Program-made: the position numbers and the translations under genes
In this document: one piece after another, positions 12,686 through 21,694 of the stretch
How positions within the stretch are numbered: the first letter of the stretch is position 1
Layout: each line of letters begins with the position of its first letter
Source of the DNA: a virus
Strand: one strand, 5' to 3'
IMG/VR virus record: IMGVR_UViG_3300030419_001957
Span: 1 to 21,694 of that record
DNA length: 21,694 nt
The notes under the pieces: generated by a model
Told to the model about the DNA's origin: nothing
Databases searched by the model: none
The model's input: the letters and a program-made list of their open reading frames with translations, nothing else

Positions 12686-15600
12686 ATGCCATCAAAAACT
12701 GATTTTAATGTTAGTCCATATTATGATGATTATACTGAAAGTAAAAAATTTCATAGAGTCTTATATAGACCTGGATATGCAGTTCAGGCAAGGGAACTAA
12801 CAACTCAACAAAGTATATTACAAAATCAACTTGAAAAAATAGGAGACCATCTTTTCGAGCATGGTGCTATGGTTATACCTGGAAATGTTTCTTATGATCC
12901 TCACTATTATGCAGTAAAATTAACTTCCTTCACAGGAACATTAGCGAATTTTAATGGCAATACTTTAACAGGCGGAACATCTGGTGTTAAAGCTGAGGTT
13001 GTAAATTTTGTTGCTACTGATGGAACAGACCCTGATACTTTATTTGTTAAATATAATGACGCTGGTACTGATAATGTAAGTGAAACATTTACTGATGGTG
13101 AAACATTAACAAGTGGTCACGCTGATGCTATGACTGCTGTTTGTGATACAACAGCAGTAGGTTCTGCTGTCCATGTGGATGCTGGAACATATTATGTTAA
13201 TGGGTTTTTTGTTAATAACGACCAACAAACCGTAATATTAGACAAATATACATCAACAGCAAGTTTTAGAGTTGGATTTACCATTGTAGAAACTTTTGAA
13301 ACATCTTCGGATGATACAAGTTTATTAGATAATGCAACTGGCTCATCAAATGCCAATGCAACTGGCTCACATAGATTTAAAATAGATTTAACACTTGCTA
13401 AATTAGCATTAACATCAACTGCTGATTCTAGTTTTGTTGAATTGATGAGAATAGATGGTGGTCAAGTTATTGAAAAGGTTTACAAAACTGAATATTCAAT
13501 TGTAGAAGATACTTTAGCAAGAAGAACATTTGACGAAAGTGGTGATTATGCTGTAAGAAGATTTGATTTGGATGTAAGAGAACATTTATTATCTGGAACA
13601 AACCGTGGTATAAATGCAAGTGGCGAAACATCATCAGATGGTAATGAAGCTTCAGAAGCTATGTTAGCATTAGGTCTTTCACAAGGTAAAGCTTATGTTA
13701 AAGGATATGAAATTGAAAAACACGGCACAACTTATATTGACCTTGATAAAGCAAGAGATTTTAATACAGCAAGTGGCTCGATAACAAGATTTGAAAAAGT
13801 TCCTTATGTTAATATTACTTCACTTTATAATATGCCTGATGTTGGGTTTGTTAGTGGAGAAACTGAAGCATATAAAACATTAAAATTACAAGATACACTT
13901 CATACAAGAGGAACTGCTCATACTGATAGTGGTGCAACCGTTTATCAAATTGGTCGTGCAAAATCAAGAGCAATAGAATACAACGCTGGTACAGCGTCAA
14001 CCGTTTTCTTATCAAATTCAGGAACAACAAGTAATACATTTAAACATTATTTGTTTGATGTAGAAATGTTTGCTCATATCAGTACCGTAGGTGCTGCTTC
14101 AGGTTCTTGGACAAATGGAGAAATAGTGACTGGAGGAACTTCAGGTGCAACTGGTATTTTAGAAAGTATATCGTCTGCTGGTTCAGCAACGGTTACTGGT
14201 GCAACACAAGCTAATCCTGTAGTAGTGACTTGTTCAGGTGGTCATAAATTTAAAGATGGACAACAAGTAACCATTTCAGGTGTTTCTGGTATAACAGATA
14301 TTAACGCTACTTGGACTTGCACGGATCCTACTGCCACAACATTTAAATTATTCCAAGCTTCAAGTGCAACCATAGGAGATACAGCAGGAACACAACCTGC
14401 AACCGTTAATGGTTCTGGTTATAGTGCTTATTCAGGTTCTGGTGGTCTTGCAAAATCAGATATAGTAGTTCTTTCAAATGTAAAAGGAACTTTTGCTGAA
14501 GGCGAAACAATTACTGGCGGATCTTCAAGTGTAACCGCAACGGTAGCATATAGTGCATACAATCAAAAATCATTCCAACAAAAGAAATTTAATCAAGTAA
14601 AAGGTATTTCAATGGCAGGAAGTCCTATCTTTACTTCCGATGTTGATTTAACTTCAACTTATGGTGTCCATAAGACATTGACTGGAACGATTACAATAGC
14701 AAATAGTGTAACCGTTTTATATGGTAATGGAACAAAATTTCAAAGTGAATTATTAATAGGTGATTCAATCCAATGGATAGATGACGCTAATACAACAAAT
14801 ACTGCTATAGTTGAGAGTATTAAATCAGATACAGAATTAGAATTAACAGCTGCTGTTGGTGGTTCAGATGTTAGCACAAAAGCAATTGCTACTCGAAGAA
14901 GAACCAAAATGCAGGATTCAACAAATGATAGAGCATTATATAAAATGCCTTATGATGTTGTTAAAACTTTACTAACAACAGACAATAGTGGTGCTAGTGA
15001 TTCAAGTTTAAAAATTCGTAGGCAATTTGTCACAACCCTTTCAAGTTCTGGAACTGCAACATTAACTGCAGGAACAAATGAAGTTTTTGTTGCACATTCA
15101 GATACAGACTTTATTGCTTCAATTATGTCCACAGGTTCTGGTGGTACTGGTGCTGTTGGAGATGTTTTAACTTTAGGAAGTTCAGGTGATTATACGCTTG
15201 GCGGTTCACCTACTGGTAAAACCGTAGCATTAGATTTAGGAAGTGGTTTCAATGGACATAAGATAAAGGTTACAGCAACTATTTCTGCTTCAGTTCAAAG
15301 TCAGAAAACAAAAACTGCAAATACTTCACAAACAGCAACCGTAAATACTCAAGCACTTGCAACAGCAACAACCGTTAGTATTGGAGTAGCAGATGTGTAT
15401 TCATTAGATTCGGTTTATATGGCACCTGACTTTAGCACGGCTGCAACAACAAGTCATACAGATATTACAAATAGATTTGATTTAGATACAGGACAAAGAG
15501 ATAACTTTTATGATATTTCAAGACTTGTAAGAAAACCAGGTGCTCAAGCTCCAACAGGAAGATTATTAATTACATATAGTTATTTTTCACACGGTACTGG

Positions 15601-18600
15601 AAACTTCTTTAGTGTAGATAGTTATTCAGGTATTGATTATGGAGATATTCCATCTTATACTTCGGATGTGACTGGTGAAAAATTTGAATTAAGAGATTGT
15701 TTAGATTTCAGACCAAGAGTAGATGACGCTTCAACAATTAATTCTGGTGGAGTAGATAGGTCATTTGATGGCTCTGGTGCTTCAACTATTGAGGTAATGA
15801 AAATTAATTCCGATTTAACTGCTGATTTAGAATATTATTTAAGTCGTAGAGATAAAATATATTTATCATCTACTGGAAGTTTTAATGTTGTTAAAGGTTC
15901 TTCAGCTCTTGAACCTAGTGAACCTGAAGGCATAAAAGACGCTATGCTGTTGTATAGACTATTTACTCCTGCATATACTTTTAAAACTAGCGATGTTGAA
16001 ATAACACCTATCGATAATAGACGATATACAATGAGAGATATTGGTCGTTTAGAAAGACGATTAGAAAGTATTGAATATTATACTCAATTATCTTTATTAG
16101 AATCAGAAGCACAAAATATGCAAATACAAGACGCTGATGGTATGGATAGATTTAAAAATGGAATTATTGTAGATAACTTTACAGGACACGGAATTGCTGA
16201 TGTCACCGATAACGATTATTCAGTTTCAATGGATATGTCTGAAGGAGAATTAAGACCTGCATTTCATCAAGACAATGCAGCTTTAGTTGAATCAACTTCA
16301 GCATTAAGCACAACGGTTACAGACGCTGTTAGAACAACAAATGGTTATCAAAAAACTGGTGATTTAATTACTTTACCATATACAAGTGCTAGCTTTATTG
16401 AACAACCATATGCAAGCACTACGGTTAATTTGCAACCATATAATGTTATAGATTATATTGGAACAATTACATTGACACCAGAAATAGATGAATGGATGGA
16501 AACTGAAGAACAACCTGATATGCAAGTTAATTTGCCAGGAACATTTGATACATTAACATCCCTTGCTTCTGCAGGTGTATTAGATTTAAACCTTGGTACC
16601 GTTTGGGGCAACTGGAATGATACTTGGGCAGGTTCAGTTAGAGAAACTAGCAGACGAGTGGATGCATGGAGGGCTGGTAATAGAAGAATAGTCCAAACAA
16701 CAATTAATACAGAACAAAGAGTAGGTCAACAGCGTTCAGGTGTTCGTACCGCTATGGTTCCTAATGCTGTAAGAACAAGTCTAGGTGATAGAGTAGTTAG
16801 TGTGGCATTTGCACCATTTATCAGGTCAAGAGATGTTGCCTTTACTGCTCAAGATATGAAACCAAATACAAGACTTTATCCTTTCTTTGATGGAGTAGAT
16901 GTTTCAACTTATGTCACTCCAACAGGTTCAACAGCAGGTGCAGCTTTAACAACTGACTCTAAAGGAGAGTGTTCAGGAACTTTTGCAATACCTGACCCTA
17001 CTAATACAAGTAATCCTAAATGGAGAACAGGAAGTCGAACATTTAGATTGACAACTAGTTCAACAAATACTATGACAGGAGATGTTTTTAGTTCTGGTGA
17101 AGCAAATTATAATGCAAAAGGAATGGTTCAAAATGTTCAGGAAACAATTCTTTCAACTAGAGAGGCACAAGTTCAAAGGCAAAATGTTCAACAAACACAA
17201 ACAATTACAAGGACAGCTCAAAGGGTTTCATCAATCACACAACAAAATGTGCATGGACATATGCACCACAATCCAGATCCAGTGGCACAATCATTCACCG
17301 TTAATCAAGAAGATGGTGTATTTATTAATAGTGTTACCTTATATTTTTCTAGTAAGGCAACTAATACACCAGTTCAAGTTCAAATACGAACAATGAATAA
17401 TGGTTATCCAACTGATACAATTGTACCATTTGGTCAAGTTTTTATAAACGCTTCAAGTGTAAACACTTCAACGGATGGTAGTTCGGGTACCACATTTACT
17501 TTCCCAAGTCCAGTATTCTTAAAAGATAAAACTGAATATTGTTTTGTTGCAAAAAGTAATTCACCTGATTACACAATTTATACTGCTAGACTAGGACAAA
17601 AAACTTTAGATGGTAATAGATTGATTTCAAAACAACCTGTATTTGGTGGTATGTTTAAGTCACAAAATGGTGGAACTTGGACAGCAGAACAAATGGAAGA
17701 TATTAAATTTATTATTAATCGTTGTAGTTTTACAACTGATACAACAGGAAATGTTTATCTTGTTAATGATGAATTGCCAGTAAAAACTTTAAGTAAGACT
17801 AATCCAATTACAACAACAAGTGGGTCAGCTTCATTAACCGTTTATCATAAAAATCACGGTATGCATAGCACATCAGCAAATGTGACTATTGCAGGAGTGG
17901 CGTCTGGTTCACATAATGGAATTGCACATTCAAATATTAATGGAACATATACAACAATTGGAAATATTAAATTAGATTCATATACAATAACTGCTCAAAG
18001 TTCGGATACTGCAAGTTCTTCAGGAGATATTGGTTCAACAACGGTAACTGCAACAAGAAATATCTTGTATGATGTAATACAACCTTGTGTTGGTAATATG
18101 CTTCCACCAGGAACTACATTAACTTCAACTATGAGAACAACTGGAGGAAGAACACTTGAATCTTCAGAAACAGAATATAGTTTAGAGGCTGCGGCTAAGG
18201 CAAGAGCAATAAATCTTAATGAAGATTATTATATGGAAGCACCTGGTATGGTTGCTTCTGCAATTAATGAAACAAATGAAATGTCAGGAAGTAAATCTTT
18301 CACAATGACTATATCAATGTCATCACCAGTAAATAATTTATCACCTGTTATTGATACAAAAAGAATGAGTTTATTTTTAATTCAAAATAGATTAAATAAT
18401 CCTGTTTCAGGAACAACACCAGATTATACAGCAGAAACAGCAAATAGTGGTGGAAGTGCAGCTGCAAAATATATAACTAGACCTGTCATTTTAACAAATA
18501 ATGCTACAGCTTTAGATATTAGGATGTCTGCAAGTATTCCTTCAACTTCTGCTTGTAAAATGTATTATAGGGTGACAAGTGCTGAGGATGCTAGAAAGTT

Positions 18601-18814
18601 AGGAGATGTTGCTTGGACAGCATTTAATTCTGACGGAACTCCAGATAGTGCTGTGGTACCATCGGATGATAGATTTACATTTAAAGAGCATCAATGGAGT
18701 GATAGTGGTATAGCAGAATTTACAGCATTTCAATTAAAAGTTGTTATGACAGGAACAAATAGTTCATATCCTCCTTTATTAAAAGATATGAGAGGAATTG
18801 CATTGGCGGTATAA
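12686..18814 (+). CDS. Giant virion structural protein, DUF4815-like N-terminus
   Basis: This 2042-residue protein is the largest in the window. Residues 7-66 (FNVSPYYDDYTESKKFHRVL, YRPGYAVQARELTTQQSILQ, HGAMVIPG) match the DUF4815-type start of tail proteins in T4-like marine phages. Further on are GGTSG-type modules near 92-110, 482 and 607, a GHKFKDGQQVTISGVSG module (about 505-575) and a similar module at about 1705-1792 (NHGM...VTIAGV). A Gln/Arg-rich probable coiled coil lies at about 1480-1537, with HGHMHHNPDP at its end, then a DPVAQSF-led beta domain (about 1532-1700). Position after gp8 suggests a peripheral baseplate or proximal tail-fibre protein, possibly taking the place of T4 gp9-gp12. 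That role is inference. AGAGG precedes the ATG. Confidence 0.85.
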   Translation: MPSKTDFNVSPYYDDYTESKKFHRVLYRPGYAVQARELTTQQSILQNQLEKIGDHLFEHGAMVIPGNVSYDPHYYAVKLTSFTGTLANFNGNTLTGGTSGVKAEVVNFVATDGTDPDTLFVKYNDAGTDNVSETFTDGETLTSGHADAMTAVCDTTAVGSAVHVDAGTYYVNGFFVNNDQQTVILDKYTSTASFRVGFTIVETFETSSDDTSLLDNATGSSNANATGSHRFKIDLTLAKLALTSTADSSFVELMRIDGGQVIEKVYKTEYSIVEDTLARRTFDESGDYAVRRFDLDVREHLLSGTNRGINASGETSSDGNEASEAMLALGLSQGKAYVKGYEIEKHGTTYIDLDKARDFNTASGSITRFEKVPYVNITSLYNMPDVGFVSGETEAYKTLKLQDTLHTRGTAHTDSGATVYQIGRAKSRAIEYNAGTASTVFLSNSGTTSNTFKHYLFDVEMFAHISTVGAASGSWTNGEIVTGGTSGATGILESISSAGSATVTGATQANPVVVTCSGGHKFKDGQQVTISGVSGITDINATWTCTDPTATTFKLFQASSATIGDTAGTQPATVNGSGYSAYSGSGGLAKSDIVVLSNVKGTFAEGETITGGSSSVTATVAYSAYNQKSFQQKKFNQVKGISMAGSPIFTSDVDLTSTYGVHKTLTGTITIANSVTVLYGNGTKFQSELLIGDSIQWIDDANTTNTAIVESIKSDTELELTAAVGGSDVSTKAIATRRRTKMQDSTNDRALYKMPYDVVKTLLTTDNSGASDSSLKIRRQFVTTLSSSGTATLTAGTNEVFVAHSDTDFIASIMSTGSGGTGAVGDVLTLGSSGDYTLGGSPTGKTVALDLGSGFNGHKIKVTATISASVQSQKTKTANTSQTATVNTQALATATTVSIGVADVYSLDSVYMAPDFSTAATTSHTDITNRFDLDTGQRDNFYDISRLVRKPGAQAPTGRLLITYSYFSHGTGNFFSVDSYSGIDYGDIPSYTSDVTGEKFELRDCLDFRPRVDDASTINSGGVDRSFDGSGASTIEVMKINSDLTADLEYYLSRRDKIYLSSTGSFNVVKGSSALEPSEPEGIKDAMLLYRLFTPAYTFKTSDVEITPIDNRRYTMRDIGRLERRLESIEYYTQLSLLESEAQNMQIQDADGMDRFKNGIIVDNFTGHGIADVTDNDYSVSMDMSEGELRPAFHQDNAALVESTSALSTTVTDAVRTTNGYQKTGDLITLPYTSASFIEQPYASTTVNLQPYNVIDYIGTITLTPEIDEWMETEEQPDMQVNLPGTFDTLTSLASAGVLDLNLGTVWGNWNDTWAGSVRETSRRVDAWRAGNRRIVQTTINTEQRVGQQRSGVRTAMVPNAVRTSLGDRVVSVAFAPFIRSRDVAFTAQDMKPNTRLYPFFDGVDVSTYVTPTGSTAGAALTTDSKGECSGTFAIPDPTNTSNPKWRTGSRTFRLTTSSTNTMTGDVFSSGEANYNAKGMVQNVQETILSTREAQVQRQNVQQTQTITRTAQRVSSITQQNVHGHMHHNPDPVAQSFTVNQEDGVFINSVTLYFSSKATNTPVQVQIRTMNNGYPTDTIVPFGQVFINASSVNTSTDGSSGTTFTFPSPVFLKDKTEYCFVAKSNSPDYTIYTARLGQKTLDGNRLISKQPVFGGMFKSQNGGTWTAEQMEDIKFIINRCSFTTDTTGNVYLVNDELPVKTLSKTNPITTTSGSASLTVYHKNHGMHSTSANVTIAGVASGSHNGIAHSNINGTYTTIGNIKLDSYTITAQSSDTASSSGDIGSTTVTATRNILYDVIQPCVGNMLPPGTTLTSTMRTTGGRTLESSETEYSLEAAAKARAINLNEDYYMEAPGMVASAINETNEMSGSKSFTMTISMSSPVNNLSPVIDTKRMSLFLIQNRLNNPVSGTTPDYTAETANSGGSAAAKYITRPVILTNNATALDIRMSASIPSTSACKMYYRVTSAEDARKLGDVAWTAFNSDGTPDSAVVPSDDRFTFKEHQWSDSGIAEFTAFQLKVVMTGTNSSYPPLLKDMRGIALAV

Positions 18815-18815
18815 A

Positions 18816-19049
18816 ATGAGTGTAGATAAAATAGCAAGAGTAGAAGGACATTCAAATTTAGTTAGAGATTTAAAGACTCAAGCAATTGTAAATGTTGATT
18901 CGGATGCTTATGCTCGTTATATGGCAAGAAAACAAAGACAAGCTAAAAAAGATGATGAATTAAGAGGTGTAGTAAGAGAAATAAATACTTTAAAAGCAGA
19001 AATGATAGAAATTAAAAATTTAATTAAGGAAAATTTAAATGGCAGATAG
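18816..19049 (+). CDS. Small protein with C-terminal coiled coil
   Basis: The predicted protein is 77 residues. I use the ATG at 18816, one base after the stop of the large structural gene; a start at 18798 would overlap it. It opens with MSVDKIARVEGHSNLVRDLK, a short pattern seen in small proteins of T4-like marine phages. It then has a basic segment (RYMARKQRQAKK) and a heptad-like helix (LRGVVREINTLKAEMIEIKN LIKENL). It is probably a chaperone, adaptor or minor virion part for the neighbouring fibres. The stop overlaps the next gene by 11 nt. Confidence 0.8.
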   Translation: MSVDKIARVEGHSNLVRDLKTQAIVNVDSDAYARYMARKQRQAKKDDELRGVVREINTLKAEMIEIKNLIKENLNGR

Positions 19050-19722
19050 AAGTGTAGCAACAACGGATACATTAGGCACATTAAGGACTACATTTAATAG
19101 TCTTGCAACTGATGTCGGTGATATTGCGAGTATTACTGGTGCTTCAGGCACTATTGCATCCGCTACGGATTTAATAGAAGCTGTCGTATTATTAAATACG
19201 GAAGTTGGCGCTATTTCTGCAGGAACTTCTGTATTTACAGGTTCTATTGTTTTTGAGGGTGCAACTGCTGACGCTTACGAAACAACTTTAGCAGTAGTAG
19301 ACCCAACAGCAGATAGAACGATAACTTTACCGAATTTAACTGGTACGGTTTCATTACTTGACGCTACTGAAACGCTTTCAAATAAAACTTTAACAAGTCC
19401 AACAATTAACACAGGTGCCGCTTTAAAAAATGCGGATACAAGTGCAGGTTATTTAGAATTTTATGAAGATTCTGATAATGGAACGAATAAAGTCACATTA
19501 ATAGGACCTGCTGCTACTGGTGATGTGACGGTAACACTTCCAGCTGCAACAGGAACGATATTAACTACTGGAAATTCGGATGCACCTGCAACAACTACGA
19601 CTTCTACCGATGTTGATTTTATTTTAATTGATGATGGTGGAACAATGAAGAAAATAACAACTGCTAATGTAGGTTTAGCAACAAACGCTTTCGCAATTGC
19701 TCAGGCAGTTGCGCTAGGATAA
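19039..19722 (+). CDS. Tail-fibre-like structural protein
   Basis: The 227 residues are rich in Thr, Ala and Gly, with modules seen in many phage fibre shafts: DRTITLPNLTGTVSLL (about 92-107), TETLSNKTLTSPTINTG (about 110-126) and a second TLPAATGTILTTG (about 168-180). The start has a helical region (LGTLRTTFNSLATDVGDIAS) that may trimerise. AAGGA lies about 7 nt upstream. It is probably a fibre or collar subunit. It lacks an obvious receptor-binding tip, which may lie in the large gene at the right edge. Confidence 0.8.
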   Translation: MADRSVATTDTLGTLRTTFNSLATDVGDIASITGASGTIASATDLIEAVVLLNTEVGAISAGTSVFTGSIVFEGATADAYETTLAVVDPTADRTITLPNLTGTVSLLDATETLSNKTLTSPTINTGAALKNADTSAGYLEFYEDSDNGTNKVTLIGPAATGDVTVTLPAATGTILTTGNSDAPATTTTSTDVDFILIDDGGTMKKITTANVGLATNAFAIAQAVALG

Positions 19723-19725
19723 TAT

Positions 19726-19733
19726 TATAAATA
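19726..19733 (+). promoter_or_regulatory. T4-type late promoter before fibre-associated gene
   Basis: Exact TATAAATA followed by G, 20 nt before the ATG at 19754. A partial second element, AATAAATA, follows at 19736-19743. AAGGAG is the ribosome site. Confidence 0.85.
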
Positions 19734-19753
19734 GTAATAAATAAGGAGACAAA

Positions 19754-20113
19754 ATGGCTAACGATTTCAAAAGAATATGTACCCCAAATGTCAGTAATAG
19801 CAGTAATTCAACGATTTACGCTGTTCCTGCAGGTAGTGGGTCAGCAGCTCTTGAGTCAATCGTTATTGGTATAACAATGTGTAATAAATCATCTGCTGGT
19901 ATAACAGCAAGTGTATTTTTAGACAATGAAGATGGATCAAATGATGTCTATATCGTTAAGGATGCAAGTATCCCTGCCGGCTCATCATTAGAAATTATGT
20001 CTGGTAATAAGTTGGTACTAATGAACGATGGTTCAAATGCGGATAATTTAGAAGCTCTAGCAAGTGCTGCTAGTGCCCTAGATGTAACCGTTTCAGTTTT
20101 AGAGGATGTGTAA
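19754..20113 (+). CDS. Small beta-rich fibre-associated protein
   Basis: The 119-residue protein is beta-rich with pattern STIYAVPAGSGSAALESIVI, ITASVFLDNEDGSNDVYIVK, IPAGSSLEIMSGNKLVL, and ends VTVSVLEDV. I recall small proteins of this pattern beside tail-fibre genes in marine phages; their exact role is not known to me. A beta-sandwich head or fibre decoration subunit is likely. It is the first gene of the last late unit here. The stop lies within TAAGGAG, the ribosome site of the next gene. Confidence 0.8.
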   Translation: MANDFKRICTPNVSNSSNSTIYAVPAGSGSAALESIVIGITMCNKSSAGITASVFLDNEDGSNDVYIVKDASIPAGSSLEIMSGNKLVLMNDGSNADNLEALASAASALDVTVSVLEDV

Positions 20114-20124
20114 GGAGTAATTAA

Positions 20125-21694
20125 ATGGCATATATTGGCGCAAAACCTAATACGGTATTTAGAAGGGCACCTACAAAAGATTCTTTTACTGGTGACGGTT
20201 CTACAACTACATTCGATTTAGCAAACATAGTTCCTGCAGGCGGCGAAAATGCTTTGCAGGTGTTTATAGACAATGTAAGACAAGAACCAGGTTCAGGAAA
20301 AGCTTATACCCTAGGTAACGATGGTTCAGGTGATTTAAAAAGAATTACATTTTCAGCTGCACCAGCAAGTTCAGCTGCAATATATGTAATTACTTCATTT
20401 AGTAATGAAGCTTTTGCTAAACAAACAGATTTAAAAGGTTCTGAATTAGCACTTGACGCTGATGGCGATACAACAATTACTGCCGATACAGACGACCAAA
20501 TAGATATTAAGATTGCAGGTGCTGATGATTTTCAGTTTACTGCAAATACATTAACAGCACAATCTGGTAGCACAATCGCTGCTCAGGCATTAACTGCTAC
20601 TACCATTTCAGCAAGTTCTACAATAGATATGAATGGTGTTGCTGATGGTTTAATTATAGACGCTGATGGCGATACAACAATTTCTGCACCAACGGATGAC
20701 CAAATAGATATTGAGATTTCTGGTGCTGATGATTTTACATTTACAGCAAATACATTTACTGCTTTAGCAGGTTCACATATTGTTGATACTGATGGAGGAG
20801 GGTCTGTTAGAAATAGACCTAATGCAAAACCAATAATTATAAATGGTGATATGGCCATATCTCAAAGAGCCACTTCATTTACATCCAATGGTTACACTCT
20901 TGATAGATGGACGATGGATGAAAGCACCGATGGTGCAGTCACGGTTACACAAGATACTGATGTTCCAAGTGGATATAACTTTACTAAATCATTAAAAATT
21001 GATTGCACAACCGCAGATGCTTCAATAGGAGCAGCTCAATATGCTGCCCTGATTGGGTTTTTTGAAGGTCAAGATTTACAAATATTAAAATATGGTACTT
21101 CAAATGCTGAAAATTTAACTTTATCTTTTTGGGTTAAAGCAGTTAAAACTGGCACATATTGTATTCGTTTTGTTAAAGAAGCAGGTAGTGAAACAAGATA
21201 TGAAACACCAATAGAATACACAATTTCATCAGCTAGTACCTGGGAGAAAAAAGTAATAAATTTATCTCCAACAGCAGGAAGCACTTCTCTAATAACTAGT
21301 TCAGCAGGTGCAATCGTTAATTCAAATGCTGCTGGTTTTAGAATTGGATTTACTTTAACGGCAGGAAGTAATTTTCACGCTACTAATAATACTTGGGTTG
21401 CTGGAAGTGATAAAATGTCAACATCAAATCAAGTTAATGGGTTAGATAGCACATCAAATAATTTTTGGATTACAGGTGTTCAATTAGAAGTAGGCGAATA
21501 TTCATCTACAACTTTACCGCCTTTCCAGCACGAAAGTTATGGAGATAATTTATTAAGATGTCAAAGATATTATCAAGAAGGAAACAATGTAGATGGAGGA
21601 TCATCAATTATTTCTGGTGGTAGTGGTTTAGGATTTATTGCAGTTAATGCTGGTGAAGCATTCGGCAGTAATCAATGGGTAGTTCAAATGAGAG
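20125..21694 (+). CDS. Tail fibre/adhesin, open at right edge
   Basis: The frame is open for at least 523 codons and runs off the window, so the C-terminus is missing. TAAGGAG precedes the ATG by 6 nt. The N-terminus (MAYIGAKPNTVFRRAPTKDS, then FTGDGSTTTFDL) is a common start of marine phage fibres, probably the attachment domain. A shaft follows with two 68-codon-spaced copies of DADGDTTI..TDDQIDI.I.GADDF. From about residue 235 a module appears with IINGDMAISQRATS, YTLDRW, LSFWVKAVKTGTYCIRF, GVQLEVGEYSSTTLPPF and LLRCQRYYQEG. This is the carbohydrate-binding-like fibre module known from several phage adhesins. It is the likely host-recognition protein. Confidence 0.85.
   Translation, partial: MAYIGAKPNTVFRRAPTKDSFTGDGSTTTFDLANIVPAGGENALQVFIDNVRQEPGSGKAYTLGNDGSGDLKRITFSAAPASSAAIYVITSFSNEAFAKQTDLKGSELALDADGDTTITADTDDQIDIKIAGADDFQFTANTLTAQSGSTIAAQALTATTISASSTIDMNGVADGLIIDADGDTTISAPTDDQIDIEISGADDFTFTANTFTALAGSHIVDTDGGGSVRNRPNAKPIIINGDMAISQRATSFTSNGYTLDRWTMDESTDGAVTVTQDTDVPSGYNFTKSLKIDCTTADASIGAAQYAALIGFFEGQDLQILKYGTSNAENLTLSFWVKAVKTGTYCIRFVKEAGSETRYETPIEYTISSASTWEKKVINLSPTAGSTSLITSSAGAIVNSNAAGFRIGFTLTAGSNFHATNNTWVAGSDKMSTSNQVNGLDSTSNNFWITGVQLEVGEYSSTTLPPFQHESYGDNLLRCQRYYQEGNNVDGGSSIISGGSGLGFIAVNAGEAFGSNQWVVQMR
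20455..20754 (+). repeat. Two-copy in-frame repeat in fibre gene
   Basis: Segments at about 20455-20550 and 20659-20754 share GACGCTGATGGCGATACAAC at the start and the coded pattern DADGDTTI..TDDQIDI.I.GADDF.FTANT. The offset is 204 bp (68 codons). They form a duplicated shaft unit. Confidence 0.85.

Noticed and set aside
17082-17396. Plus-strand frame inside the 2042-residue gene
   Set aside because: Out-of-frame shadow of the Gln/Arg-rich coiled-coil coding region.

Overview
The window is a structural-gene segment of a T4-like marine myovirus. The plus strand carries a baseplate and tail run in T4-like order: PAAR spike tip, gp25, gp6, a gp7-like protein, gp8, a 2042-residue virion protein, and tail-fibre or adhesin genes. 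Five exact copies of the T4-type late promoter TATAAATA, plus one near copy, precede rightward genes. The DNA is very AT-rich. A porin with a signal peptide points to a Gram-negative host. Together this suggests a relative of pelagimyophages (SAR11 phages) or cyanomyophages. The exact host is inference.

Layout. (1) 1-1344: a complete type II (eukaryote-like) glutamine synthetase with all checked active-site residues, overlapping by 4 nt a small basic protein. (2) 1345-2357: a compact outer-membrane porin with its own late-type promoter and a UUCG-tetraloop terminator. (3) 4679 down to 2369, minus strand: a tightly packed operon of ten small genes starting at a perfect sigma-70 promoter (TTGACA, 17 bp, TATAAT). 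Three genes here (25, 57 and 37 aa) are easy to miss. They were found by reading the overlaps, and two of them look like single-pass membrane peptides. A second sigma-70-like promoter inside the operon is preceded by three 20-bp direct repeats. (4) 4685-5813: a late unit with a staphylococcal-nuclease-fold protein, two very lysine-rich small proteins and a PAAR protein. (5) 5819-19722: the baseplate and tail module. (6) 19726 to the right edge: a small fibre-associated protein and a large fibre or adhesin gene that runs off the window.

The rightward genes look like late virion production, interrupted by accessory genes (glutamine synthetase, porin, nuclease). The leftward operon looks like host-polymerase (early) transcription. 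The early and late promoters sit back to back at 4651-4692, and both predicted start sites fall on or next to the ATG, so both messages would be leaderless. A third start, at 4256, shows the same geometry. I consider the leftward small-gene operon with its repeats and leaderless promoters, and the phage porin and glutamine synthetase, the most interesting content. No tRNA, CRISPR array, integrase or insertion sequence was seen.
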